A DNA stretch of 64,000 nt. Origin: a virus. The translations under genes were made by a program, and so were the position numbers. The DNA lies in the IMG/VR virus record IMGVR_UViG_3300009009_000002, positions 62,001-126,000 of that record; one strand, written 5' to 3'. Below are positions 17,884-25,538 of the stretch, piece by piece. The first letter of the stretch is position 1. The number at the start of each line of letters is the position of its first letter. Under the pieces are notes generated by a model. It did not search any database. It was not told the origin of the DNA and was given only the letters and a program-made list of their open reading frames with translations.

Positions 17884-17970
17884 AAAAAACCTAAAAATCA
17901 AGTAATCATTATCATTTAAAAAATATCATGATTGTATTGTTTGATTTTTAATACTGTTTTTAGGTTTTTT
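17884..17970 (-). terminator. Terminator-like hairpin overlapping the end of the protease gene
   Basis: On the minus strand AAAAAACCT and AAAAATCAA pair with TTGATTTTT and AGGTTTTTT (9 bp each), enclosing the stop codon of the protease gene and ending in a T run. An internal asymmetric bulge of about 12 bases separates the two stems on one side. It probably ends the protease transcript ahead of the scaffold unit. Confidence 0.42.
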
Positions 17971-20295
17971 TGTCAACTTATGTCCTATATATGCAAATAT
18001 AGATGCGTCTACTAAATTTGATGGAAGAGCTGATAAGGCTGATTTTTTAGGATTGGTAAATAGTGAGTATGTGCCAACATCCTTTATTACCGAACCTATT
18101 GCTCCTGCAACTTTTTCTACAGTATAATTAAAATCTGTTTTTATAGCTTCTTTACATATATTTAAAAAATTATCTATATCATATTCGGATAATTTATTTA
18201 TGGATAATATTTCATCTGCAACATCTTGTCTTTTTAATTCATTTAAGACACATGCATATTTTATTGCACTAATTTGTTTGTCAGTGTATTTTTCTTTTAA
18301 AGTTTTATCTATAGATGCATTTTTAAATATATTATTATTTTCATCATCTGCTTTTTTATAATATTTAGATGATATATCTTGTAATTTTTTAGATACATCA
18401 AGTCCTTTACCTTTAAATGTTTTTACTATTTTTGGAGCAAATGCTTGAAGCACATATGCGTTAGCAGGATTTTCTGCCATGTATCTGTTAAACCCGCTTA
18501 AGTTTTCTCTATTTTTAAGTCTTGACCTTTGAATTGCAGAGTAACCAAATACAGCGGGTAGTCCATAGGCTAAGGCTTTTCTTGTAGTATATCCTTTACC
18601 TAGTAAAGCTGTTTTTTCTATAAACTCATTTGTTAAATTATCTATTGTGTCTCCCTCTATGTGTGATGCAAACTTTTCAAGCCCATATGTAAAGTTATCA
18701 GATGCTAAATGTTGAACTCTTTGCCCTTGGTAGTTGGCATATAATAGTGACGGTATAATATATTTTAAGAAGTCACCTATACCATCAGTATCATTTCTCA
18801 TTAACATTGCTGGCAAGAAATGAGGTGCATTATTAGTTAAAGGTTTGCTTGGCAAATTGGATATTCTATCAACAAAAAATCTTGGATGCATACTTCTTTG
18901 AGGCATCTCATCTTTTACAAAATCCATCATATCATTATATGCTAAATCTTCATTTAGCATAGGCAATCTTCTTTTTATTGTCACTATTATTGCTTTAACT
19001 TTTCCTAATGGATGTTTGCTTCCTCTTACTAAATCTTGTATATTATCTGTAATCGGAAGTATTTTTTCATTTAACGTATCAAACATTGAAGGGAAATTTA
19101 TTAATTTACTTATGTCGTTTCTTGCAACATTCTCATCTGCTATTTCAACACAATTTCCTGGAATATCAATATCTTTAAATTGTTCTCTAAAGTCAGATGG
19201 ACTTGACCCTATTAAAGAATTAAATATATCATTAAACTCTAATGGTGTAAGCTCTATTCCTGCAAAGTCTAATACTTTTAAAAATTGGTCGAAAGCATCT
19301 CTTAGTGGAAGCTCTTTTTTAATGGCAACTCTTTTTATATTTTCTGCAATCTCGACACATTTTTCTTTATTCCAATATTCATCATAAAATAATTTTAAAG
19401 AACTTCTTAGATTTTCTATATTTTTATATCTATCACTTAACACTTCACCTTCTGCTGAGTTTGTAATTTTCCCAACTATTTCTTTTTTTATGTCAGCTAT
19501 TTTTTGAAGATATTCTTTTTTATTGGATGCTATCTTCTCAGGGAAAATTTCAAGACTATTAAGTATAAGATTATCAACTTTATCATTCGCGCATTTTTCA
19601 ATGCCTATATCCTCGTTAAGAAAGTTTTCTTTTATGCTAGCAACCTTTTTAATATTAGCATCAAAGCAACTCTTATCAAGTTTTAAATCTAGAACTTTAG
19701 CTGATTTTTCAGCTCCATTTAAAACTGCAGATATATCATGAAATTTTGGCTCAATATTTATTTCAAAAATTTTAGTACCATCATCTAATACTTGATTCTT
19801 CATATTTCTAATATGGTTACAATACTCACTTCTTACTTTGGCTTTATTTCCACAATAAGAGCATACACTATGTTTTATTCTACATCCCATAGAAACATCA
19901 GTCATAAAACCTTTTTCAAATCCTCTAACAATAGTAGGGGCTAACTTTCTATCTACCCTTATTAGAAGTTTAACACATTTCATTTTATCATCCCATTGAG
20001 AATCCAAAACATCCCCAATAGCCTTTGATACATCTTTATTTTCGTGGTTTTTAAAAAAGTGAGCTGTTAAAAATGTCTTGTAATTTTTCTTTAATTCATC
20101 TTCCGGAAAATAATCTGCATTTTTATTCGATCCGTAAAACTCTCCCGCACTTACAGCTTTTACTACCATATAAAAGAAATCAGAGTCGTATTTAATTCCA
20201 TCTGGCAATTTAATTGCTGCGGTTTTTATTAAATTATCATCTAATATTTCAAAATTATCTTCATTTAAACTAAAAGTAGTTGTTTTGTAAAACAA
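17926..20295 (-). CDS. Prohead protease with long C-terminal extension
   Basis: 789 aa, ATG start, first gene of the leftward head operon. Residues ~25-205 resemble phage prohead serine proteases: His in 'FFKNHENKDVSKAIGDV' (H84) and Ser in 'GFMTDVSMGCRI' (S135), with a zinc-knuckle-like C145-x2-C148...C159-x-H161 inserted right after the serine. Family enzymes are usually ~200 aa, so the ~580-residue extension is unusual. It is rich in K-x-A motifs ('IKKVASIKEN', 'FPEKIASNKKE', 'GLEKFASHIEG', 'FIEKTALLGKG', 'TVEKVAGAIGS'), which suggests self-processing or that the extension is an inner-core protein. Family knowledge: the enzyme matures capsid, scaffold and core proteins inside the prohead. 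Catalytic residues are inferred by eye. Confidence 0.68.
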   Translation of the reverse strand: MFYKTTTFSLNEDNFEILDDNLIKTAAIKLPDGIKYDSDFFYMVVKAVSAGEFYGSNKNADYFPEDELKKNYKTFLTAHFFKNHENKDVSKAIGDVLDSQWDDKMKCVKLLIRVDRKLAPTIVRGFEKGFMTDVSMGCRIKHSVCSYCGNKAKVRSEYCNHIRNMKNQVLDDGTKIFEINIEPKFHDISAVLNGAEKSAKVLDLKLDKSCFDANIKKVASIKENFLNEDIGIEKCANDKVDNLILNSLEIFPEKIASNKKEYLQKIADIKKEIVGKITNSAEGEVLSDRYKNIENLRSSLKLFYDEYWNKEKCVEIAENIKRVAIKKELPLRDAFDQFLKVLDFAGIELTPLEFNDIFNSLIGSSPSDFREQFKDIDIPGNCVEIADENVARNDISKLINFPSMFDTLNEKILPITDNIQDLVRGSKHPLGKVKAIIVTIKRRLPMLNEDLAYNDMMDFVKDEMPQRSMHPRFFVDRISNLPSKPLTNNAPHFLPAMLMRNDTDGIGDFLKYIIPSLLYANYQGQRVQHLASDNFTYGLEKFASHIEGDTIDNLTNEFIEKTALLGKGYTTRKALAYGLPAVFGYSAIQRSRLKNRENLSGFNRYMAENPANAYVLQAFAPKIVKTFKGKGLDVSKKLQDISSKYYKKADDENNNIFKNASIDKTLKEKYTDKQISAIKYACVLNELKRQDVADEILSINKLSEYDIDNFLNICKEAIKTDFNYTVEKVAGAIGSVIKDVGTYSLFTNPKKSALSALPSNLVDASIFAYIGHKLTKKPKNSIKNQTIQS

Positions 20296-20319
20296 AAATC
20301 TCAGCTCCCTTCTTATCTT

Positions 20320-20336
20320 CTAAAGATATTATACTA
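20320..20336 (-). promoter_or_regulatory. Possible promoter of the leftward head operon
   Basis: On the minus strand, TAGTATAATATCTTTAG lies 24 bases before the protease ATG (20295). Its first eight bases equal the start of the repeated plus-strand motif TAGYATAAGRNATAAAA, and TATAAT alone would also suit a bacterial -10 box. No good -35 box was found. Weak evidence. Confidence 0.3.
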
Positions 20337-20492
20337 CATTGAAACTTGTATTTAAAACAACTTAAATTTTTAGTTTAAAAATATATATATTATTTCATTT
20401 TTTATATACAATTTACCGATAGAATTTCCAGTGTAAAAACATTACATTATTAGATTAGAATTACTGTAAATATAAACATATATAACCCCCTT

Positions 20493-20531
20493 CTCGGACA
20501 AGCTAACTTTTTTTTAGTTAGCTTGTCCGAG
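20493..20531. repeat. Perfect 16-bp hairpin with a T7 loop
   Basis: CTCGGACAAGCTAACT (20493-20508), seven T, then its exact complement AGTTAGCTTGTCCGAG (20516-20531). The T run is in the loop rather than after the stem, so it is not a normal terminator. It lies inside the gene-free control region. Confidence 0.8.
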
Positions 20532-20655
20532 TTGTAAAAGTCTGGGAAAATATGCATACTTGTGTTTATAAAAGTCTGAAAACCATTGATATAACTGTAT
20601 TGTAAGAAAATTTTTTTCAATATAATTACATAACTAGGTGGACACTTCCATGCTC

Positions 20656-20743
20656 GAAGTGTCCACAAGTGTCCAAATACATTTTTTTCCACCACCCTCA
20701 AAGTGGCTCTAGGACTACTCCCATTTTTTGAAGTGTCTGCCAG
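20656..20743. repeat. Left arm of an 88-nt imperfect inverted repeat
   Basis: Reverse-complemented, this arm runs CTGGCAGACACTTC ... CTAGAGCC ... TTTGAGGGTGGTGG ... TGTGGACACTTC and matches the right arm at 21070-21157 block by block with small gaps. Both arms are 88 nt and lie about 326 bases apart. Confidence 0.75.
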
Positions 20744-21069
20744 TCAATTAAGTGTCCAGACGAAATCGTTGTGCGAGTTGAGTTTTAATAATTTTGGACA
20801 CTTTTGACCCTAAAAAATATAAAGGGGGGTATAAAAAAATTTTTTTGTTTTTTTAAAAAAAAATTATAAAAATAAAAAAAAAAAAAAATTTTTTAGGGGG
20901 GGTTTATTTCGTATAAAAAGTGTCCAAGGTTTCTCTTATTATAATAATAATAATAATATAATATATATATATATATATATAGAACGTAATTGTCCGTAAG
21001 GCTTTCAGTTTTTACCTGTTTTTACCTTTTCCCAAATATTTGAAAAACTAGGTGGACACTGGGTGGACA

Positions 21070-21157
21070 CTGGAGGACACTTCAAAATTCCCCAAAAAAT
21101 GGGCACTAGAGCCAAGCGGGTTTGAGGGTGCTGGAAAATATTAGGTGTGGACACTTC
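21070..21157. repeat. Right arm of the 88-nt imperfect inverted repeat
   Basis: Runs CTGGAGGACACTTC ... AAAAAATGGG ... CTAGAGCCA ... TTTGAGGGTGCTGG ... TGTGGACACTTC, the mirror of 20656-20743. Conservation of AAAAAATGGG, CTAGAGCCA and TTTGAGGGTG between arms points to protein-binding sites beyond the GGACACT iterons. Confidence 0.75.
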
Positions 21158-21266
21158 ATGGACAGACGTGGACACTTTTATTTTTTCAACTGGAAATTAT
21201 GCTTACAAAACTATATATATAATTTGAGTTTTTCTATATATGTTATTTTAAAAAAATATGTTATGA

Positions 21267-21284
21267 TAGTATAAGATATAAAAG
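21267..21284 (+). promoter_or_regulatory. Conserved phage promoter motif, copy 1
   Basis: TAGTATAAGATATAAAAG, 49 bases before the TTG start of the first rightward gene. Same 18-nt motif as at seven other intergenic sites. No TTGACA-like -35 box at the right distance. Confidence 0.65.
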
Positions 21285-21332
21285 CAAATGATTTTTGCTT
21301 TTTAAATTATTTTTTTAAAGGGGGTAATTTTT

Positions 21333-21875
21333 TTGAATATCAATATTCCTGATGATCACAACCCAAAATACAATATTTCTAAAGAGGACCTAGAAAAGGC
21401 AAATGAGCTAATTAGAAATATGAGTTTAGAAAAGGGTGATGATTTAGTAATTAAAGATAATATGTTAATTAAAAAAACAAAGAACTATGATGCAATATGG
21501 AAAGCTTTTTTAGATCAGGAAGAAGAGGAATTCAAGAAAAAAATGAAGTATGGGAAAGAGGATATTGAGAGGATAGGAGTAAATGAATTTATTGATTTTT
21601 TAGATTGGAGGGATGAAAACGACATAAGTAAATGGAGAACTGATACTTTACATGTAATACCTTGTCTTAACTGTCAAGATGCCTTTGCTATATTTGAACA
21701 TCTTGCTTTGTGTAAAAAATGTGAAGGCTTATACGATTTAAGTAAATATTGGGAAGATGCAAGACAAGGAGAAATAAAAAAAGAAGGCGCATCATATGCT
21801 CAACTCCTTAACTTTACATTTAATAAAAGTGTAAGAAGTAAATATCTAAAAGGAGAAAAGGGATGCGAAAATTAG
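21333..21875 (+). CDS. Zinc-ribbon protein of unknown function, first gene of the rightward operon
   Basis: 180 aa, starting at TTG 21333 with AAAGGGGG eight bases upstream. It is charged and helical, with a C-x2-C...C-x2-C zinc ribbon at residues ~110-130 ('CLNCQDAFAIFEHLALCKKC'). It overlaps the start of the SpoIIID-like gene by 13 bp, suggesting coupled translation. Nearest promoter is the conserved motif at 21267. As the first gene after the control region it is a candidate regulator or replication accessory protein, but I do not recognise the family. Confidence 0.6.
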   Translation: MNINIPDDHNPKYNISKEDLEKANELIRNMSLEKGDDLVIKDNMLIKKTKNYDAIWKAFLDQEEEEFKKKMKYGKEDIERIGVNEFIDFLDWRDENDISKWRTDTLHVIPCLNCQDAFAIFEHLALCKKCEGLYDLSKYWEDARQGEIKKEGASYAQLLNFTFNKSVRSKYLKGEKGCEN

Positions 21876-22132
21876 AGAGAACTATTAAAGCTATAGGATT
21901 TTATATAGCTTCAACAAATTCAACAATAAGAGATGCAGCTCAAAAATTTGGCATATCAAAAAGTACAGTTCATACTTATATGAAGAATAAACTTTTAGAA
22001 ATAGATTATGGTTTATTTCTAAAAGTAAAAAGAGTTTTACAGCAAAATAAAGAGGACGCCCCAAGGAGAGGTGGCATAGCTTTAAAGGGGAGGCCATCAA
22101 ATCATAAAAAAGTGAGGAATTTAGTAGTTTAG
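21863..22132 (+). CDS. SpoIIID-like sporulation transcription factor
   Basis: 89 aa, ATG start with GGAGAAAAGGG upstream. The sequence follows SpoIIID closely: 'ERTIKAIGFYIASTNSTIRD', then the helix-turn-helix 'AAQKFGISKSTVHTYM' (residues ~22-42), 'FLKVKRVLQQNKEDA', and the basic 'RRGGIALKGR' tail corresponding to the SpoIIID C-terminal region that contacts DNA. Family knowledge: SpoIIID is a mother-cell transcription factor found in endospore-forming Firmicutes. It is encoded in the early-type operon between two zinc-ribbon proteins. Inference: the phage may use it to redirect or block host sporulation, or as a private regulator. The family call is strong. Confidence 0.85.
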   Translation: MRKLERTIKAIGFYIASTNSTIRDAAQKFGISKSTVHTYMKNKLLEIDYGLFLKVKRVLQQNKEDAPRRGGIALKGRPSNHKKVRNLVV

Positions 22133-22143
22133 GAGTGGTAGTT

Positions 22144-22806
22144 ATGAAGGTGATTTATGGATTAAAAATGATTGACTTGGAGGATATTATGAGTAACTTC
22201 AATGTCGGAAGACCATCTGGTATATGTAATTATTTAAAAAATGATATAGAAGAAAATCCAGATATAATAAATGAATTTGATAACAAACTCATAATAGATA
22301 CAAGCTTAGGTGGAGAAAATACAATCCACAATATTTTAAAACCATACAAATTAATATTTATCCCTTTAGATATTGTAGAAGAAAAAATAATAAGTAGTGG
22401 AATAATAAACTACTTAAAAGGTACAATGGGTAGTTTCTTAAACTTAAGAAGGATTTCTAAAATAGAAAAAACCATAGAGGATTATAATGATAGATATTTA
22501 TCGGTTTGTGAAAAATATAAAAATACGGATAAAATCTTGAATTCTACGTGTTGTATGTTAATATTTGAAGGAGATGATTTTTTAGATGTAAGAACCGTCA
22601 CACCTTCTATATTGTTAAAAGAAGTTATATTCAAAAAAGAAGCATATGTTTGTTCTATATGTAAGAAAAATATAATTGTTGATAATACTTCAATGGAAGA
22701 TTTTATACCTGATATGAACTATGAAACAAATGAGAAAAAAGAAATATTTTATTTTTGTAAAAAATGTTGCAAGGACAGGCCTAACGCAAAACAAGTTGGA
22801 AATTAA
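22144..22806 (+). CDS. Unknown protein with C-terminal zinc ribbon
   Basis: 220 aa from ATG 22144, preceded by AGGAG at eight bases; an upstream in-frame GTG is less likely. Residues ~1-145 form a globular alpha/beta domain without recognised motifs. The C-terminal ~60 residues carry C-x2-C...C-x2-C ('CSICKKN' and 'FCKKCCKDRP'), a zinc ribbon different from that of the operon's first gene. It sits 11 bp after the SpoIIID-like gene, so the two are probably co-transcribed. A DNA- or RNA-binding role is plausible but unproven. Confidence 0.55.
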   Translation: MKVIYGLKMIDLEDIMSNFNVGRPSGICNYLKNDIEENPDIINEFDNKLIIDTSLGGENTIHNILKPYKLIFIPLDIVEEKIISSGIINYLKGTMGSFLNLRRISKIEKTIEDYNDRYLSVCEKYKNTDKILNSTCCMLIFEGDDFLDVRTVTPSILLKEVIFKKEAYVCSICKKNIIVDNTSMEDFIPDMNYETNEKKEIFYFCKKCCKDRPNAKQVGN

Positions 22807-22865
22807 AGAATTTTAAAATAAAATAAAACTTATTTTAAAAATAAAAAAAGAGAGGGGTCAGTAAA

Positions 22866-23141
22866 ATGAATGCAAGTGATATTATTGAAAAAGTTAGCAA
22901 GGATTTAGGTTTACCAAAAACAACAGTAAAATCAGTATTAAAAGCAACAGAGGAAACAGTTTTAGAAGGTCTTAAGAGTGATAAGTATGTAAAGTTTGGA
23001 ACGTTAGGTGCATTTAAAAATGCTCACAGAAATGAAAAAGAAGGTATCAATCCAGCAACAGGTGAAGCTATTGTAATTCCAGCTCATAATACTATAACAT
23101 TTAAGCAAAGTGCAACAGCAAAAAGATACATCAACGAATAA
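22866..23141 (+). CDS. HU-family DNA-binding protein
   Basis: 91 aa, ATG after GAGAGGGG. The whole length matches HU/IHF: N-terminal helices 'ASDIIEKVSKDLGLPKTTVK', then 'VKFGTLGAFKNAHRNEKEG', the conserved 'NPATGEAIVIPA' turn at the tip of the DNA-binding arm, and 'NTITFKQSATAKRYI'. Family knowledge: binds and bends DNA non-specifically as a dimer. In this position, next to a probable SSB and a candidate origin, it most likely assists phage replication or genome condensation. Confidence 0.9.
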   Translation: MNASDIIEKVSKDLGLPKTTVKSVLKATEETVLEGLKSDKYVKFGTLGAFKNAHRNEKEGINPATGEAIVIPAHNTITFKQSATAKRYINE

Positions 23142-23160
23142 TTAAAAAGGAGATAATATT

Positions 23161-24048
23161 ATGGCGAAAAATAACGAATTAATAACAATTGAAGACAAAT
23201 TTGATAACTCTTTTGGATTAGATTTATTATCTGATTTAAAATCTGATGCATCTATGATAGGTCTTGAAAATTTAGATGCATCAGATGTAAAAATGCCTAA
23301 AATTAAACTTATGCAACCAACTTCATTAGAAGTTACAAAGGGTTTAGTTTCAGCAGGTCATTTTTATAACACTGTAACAAAAGAGTCATATGAGAGTCTA
23401 CCATGTATTTTATTATACATGGGTAAAACAAGGGTAAAATGGAAAGATAAATTTAAAAGAGGAGATGAGCCTCTTTGTAGGTCTTTTGATGGGGAGAAAT
23501 CCATAGATGGAGTTTTATGTGCAAACTGTCCTGATTCACATTGGGATAACTCTCCTGATGCAGAAAGTAAAAAATCATTATGTAACAAATCATTAGTATG
23601 GCTGGGATTAATGGATACACCTCAGAAAACTCCTTTTAGAATTATAATGTCTGGAATGAGCGTGTCACCAACTTTAGATTTTTCCAGTATGTTACTTATA
23701 AATAGATTAGAACCATTTTATTTTAAAATAAACTTAACCTCAGAGTTTAAAGAAAATGATAAAGGATCTTTTTATGTAGCAAAATATCCCGATATAAGAA
23801 ATTGCAAAACCATAATTCATGATACATTAGATTCATTAGGATTCACACCAGCAGATGCAAAAGACGCTGTAAATGGTCCTATATTCTTAGCAGAAAGAGA
23901 TAAAAGAATTAAAGAGTTTAAAGATATAGTAGTGTCTTTGAAAGAATTATTCTTCAAAGCTGCAGAGAAAGATACTGTAGATATATCAAATGCAATAGAA
24001 TTAAATCCAGAGCAAGAAACAGAAACAAAAGAAAATGCATTGTTTTAA
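23161..24048 (+). CDS. Probable single-stranded DNA-binding protein
   Basis: 295 aa, ATG after AAAGGAGATAAT. The N-terminus contains 'MPKIKLMQPTSLEVTKGLVS' and 'GHFYNTVTKESYESLPCIL', and a cysteine-rich insert follows ('LCRSFDG', 'VLCANCPD', 'SLCNKSLVWL'), a layout I associate with phage SSB-type proteins. The C-terminus is acidic and ends in a hydrophobic residue ('QETETKENALF'), like the partner-binding tails of SSB and T7 gp2.5. Neighbours are HU, dNMP kinase, RuvC and DinG-type genes, which supports a DNA-replication role. A terminator follows at 24058. Alternative: a recombination mediator. Confidence 0.55.
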   Translation: MAKNNELITIEDKFDNSFGLDLLSDLKSDASMIGLENLDASDVKMPKIKLMQPTSLEVTKGLVSAGHFYNTVTKESYESLPCILLYMGKTRVKWKDKFKRGDEPLCRSFDGEKSIDGVLCANCPDSHWDNSPDAESKKSLCNKSLVWLGLMDTPQKTPFRIIMSGMSVSPTLDFSSMLLINRLEPFYFKINLTSEFKENDKGSFYVAKYPDIRNCKTIIHDTLDSLGFTPADAKDAVNGPIFLAERDKRIKEFKDIVVSLKELFFKAAEKDTVDISNAIELNPEQETETKENALF

Positions 24049-24057
24049 TTAAAACTA

Positions 24058-24106
24058 ATTACCGTAGTACTTCTATAGAGGTACTACGGTAATATTTATT
24101 TTTTTT
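24058..24106 (+). terminator. Strong Rho-independent terminator
   Basis: 13-bp stem ATTACCGTAGTAC / GTACTACGGTAAT with a 10-base loop, followed by a T-rich tract. It ends the transcript of the zinc-ribbon/SpoIIID/HU/SSB genes. Confidence 0.88.
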
Positions 24107-24118
24107 AGGAGGTGGCAT

Positions 24119-24280
24119 GTGTCATTTGTAACTATAAAAAATAAAGAAAATGGTAATATGTATCACTGCATATTATTAGAGAGAAACGATAGTCACTTTT
24201 TTGTAGCTGTTAAGTTCCCGGATGAGATTAAGAATACTTGGTGTTCTTGTTCTTACGATTATTGGGAGCTAATATTATAA
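24119..24280 (+). CDS. Small protein of unknown function (53 aa)
   Basis: GTG start at 24119 with AGGAGG six bases upstream. It encodes 'VSFVTIKNKENGNMYHCILL' and continues to '...WCSCSYDYWELIL'. Soluble, with a C-terminal CxC and several aromatic residues. It lies directly after a terminator and before the dNMP kinase gene. The excellent ribosome site and uninterrupted frame argue that it is translated. No family recognised. Confidence 0.55.
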   Translation: MSFVTIKNKENGNMYHCILLERNDSHFFVAVKFPDEIKNTWCSCSYDYWELIL

Positions 24281-24300
24281 TGTGGAGGAGTATTTTTGTG

Positions 24301-24846
24301 ATGGATAGTATAAGACCTAAAGTTATAATCATTTCTGGAAATGCAGAACATGGTAAAGATGAACTTGCTAAAATTTTACAAGAGAAATATGAAGAAGATG
24401 GAAAAAGAGTTTTTACAGTAGCTTATGGAGACTATTTAAAATTTATAGCAGCTAAGTACTTTGATTGGAATGGGAAAAAAGATGAGAAGGGTAGAGGCTT
24501 ACTTCAACATTTAGGAACTGAAGTAGTAAGAGAAAGAAATCCTAATTTCTGGACAACTATTGTTAAAATGTTAGTAGATGTATTTCACGATAGTTTCGAC
24601 ATATTCCTGATAACAGATGCAAGATTTTATAATGAAATATTTGTATTTGCACTTGATGGCTATAATGTATCTACTGTATTAGTTGAAAGGCCAGGGCATG
24701 AAAATAGCTTAACTGAGAAACAAAGAAATCATAAGAGTGAAACAGAACTAAAAGATTTTAAATTTGAATATATTATTAAGAGTAACACTTTAGAAGAATT
24801 AGAGGAAAAAACTGATAAGTTATATGAGAGACTTGAAAAGGAATGA
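24301..24846 (+). CDS. Deoxynucleoside monophosphate kinase-like P-loop enzyme
   Basis: 181 aa from ATG 24301; the GTG immediately before it is an equally good start (GGAGGAG seven bases upstream). It opens with a P-loop 'IIISGNAEHGKDELAKIL', where GKDE replaces the usual GKST as in T4-type dNMP kinases. 'LLQHLGTEVVRERNPNFWT' and 'FLITDARFYNEIFVF' correspond to the substrate-binding and second acidic motifs of that family, and 'RNHKSETELKDFKFEYII' to the C-terminal conserved region. Reaction (family knowledge): ATP-dependent phosphorylation of dNMPs for phage DNA synthesis. Followed at once by the resolvase gene. Confidence 0.72.
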   Translation: MDSIRPKVIIISGNAEHGKDELAKILQEKYEEDGKRVFTVAYGDYLKFIAAKYFDWNGKKDEKGRGLLQHLGTEVVRERNPNFWTTIVKMLVDVFHDSFDIFLITDARFYNEIFVFALDGYNVSTVLVERPGHENSLTEKQRNHKSETELKDFKFEYIIKSNTLEELEEKTDKLYERLEKE

Positions 24847-24850
24847 TTTT

Positions 24851-25519
24851 ATGATAGTTATGTCTTTTGATTTATCTAGCTCATGTATTGGAGTTGTTTG
24901 TGCAAAGATTGAAAATAAAAAAATAAAAAGCATATTATCTTGCCCTATAATACCTCCTAAATTTGACCCTTCAAGTTTAGGATTTTTATCTAGTAAGAAA
25001 AAAATTAAAACAAGTAAAGGACAATTGATAAATGCTTATTTAAAACCTAACGAAGAAACCATATCAAGGCAAGTTAAAACGCAAAGAGACTCATATGTAA
25101 GGTCTCACAAGGACTTATTTGTATTAACTAAGATAAGTCAAGATATAGATAAGTTAGTAGGGGGAATTAAACCCGATATTATATTAGTTGAAAAAAATAG
25201 TATTTTTAATGGAGTTTTAACATCAGTACTTTTAGCAAAAGTAGCTGGAGTTTTACTCGGATTAGCAGGAAGGCTATCAATACCCGTTAAAGAATACCCT
25301 GTTAAAAAAGTTAGAGAACCTCACAATATAGGTAAGTTAATAAAAGACTTTACTAAAAAATATCATGAAGAAGAATTGAAAAAGATTCCCGATATAACAA
25401 AAAGAGCATTAAGTGAACTTATGGCATATAAATATAATATAAATTTTCAAACAGACGACGAAAGCGATGCCTGTGTAGTTTTTGACTATTGGTACAATAA
25501 AGAGTATTTACAAAATTAA
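24851..25519 (+). CDS. RuvC-like Holliday junction resolvase
   Basis: 222 aa from ATG 24851 (AAGGA eight bases upstream), four bases after the kinase stop. It has an RNase H-type fold signature: 'MIVMSFDLSSSCIGVVCAK' with the first catalytic Asp (D7), 'DIILVEKNSIFNG' with the conserved Glu, and the C-terminal 'TDDESDACVVFDYWY' with the paired acidic residues. This ordering matches RuvC-type resolvases of large phages. Role: cleavage of branched DNA during replication, recombination or packaging. The insertion between the first strands is longer than in bacterial RuvC. Confidence 0.75.
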   Translation: MIVMSFDLSSSCIGVVCAKIENKKIKSILSCPIIPPKFDPSSLGFLSSKKKIKTSKGQLINAYLKPNEETISRQVKTQRDSYVRSHKDLFVLTKISQDIDKLVGGIKPDIILVEKNSIFNGVLTSVLLAKVAGVLLGLAGRLSIPVKEYPVKKVREPHNIGKLIKDFTKKYHEEELKKIPDITKRALSELMAYKYNINFQTDDESDACVVFDYWYNKEYLQN

Positions 25520-25538
25520 AAAGAGAGGGAAAGCTGCT

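Larger units (their letters stand above)
20600..21180. other. Candidate replication origin / bidirectional control region with iterons and AT-rich core
   Basis: Part of the 1037-bp gene-free gap between divergently transcribed units (20296-21332). It holds at least eleven perfect copies of GGACACT or its complement AGTGTCC, at about 20640, 20658, 20668, 20751, 20796, 20919, 21054, 21065, 21075, 21149 and 21170, plus variants. Two arms of a long inverted repeat flank a core of near-pure A/T with homopolymer runs and a TA dinucleotide tract (~20820-20985). ACTAGGTGGACACT occurs in both halves. Iterons beside an easily melted core are the usual look of a protein-initiated origin. Binding sites for a repressor are the main alternative. 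There is no gene here that I can support. Confidence 0.55.

Noticed and set aside
20450-20701. 83-residue open frame on the minus strand in the control region
   Set aside because: Runs through the perfect hairpin and iterons, has no ribosome site and unlikely composition; a by-product of the repeats.
20820-20985. Microsatellite-like A/T runs as assembly error
   Set aside because: Runs are long enough to be miscounted in sequencing, but their placement exactly between the inverted arms suggests a real AT-rich core; exact lengths should not be trusted.
20638-21176. CRISPR array
   Set aside because: The GGACACT repeats are short, irregularly spaced and in both orientations, unlike CRISPR repeats.
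24304-24320. Another copy of the promoter motif (TAGTATAAG)
   Set aside because: Lies within the first codons of the kinase gene, matches only the first nine bases well and has no gene start downstream at the right distance.
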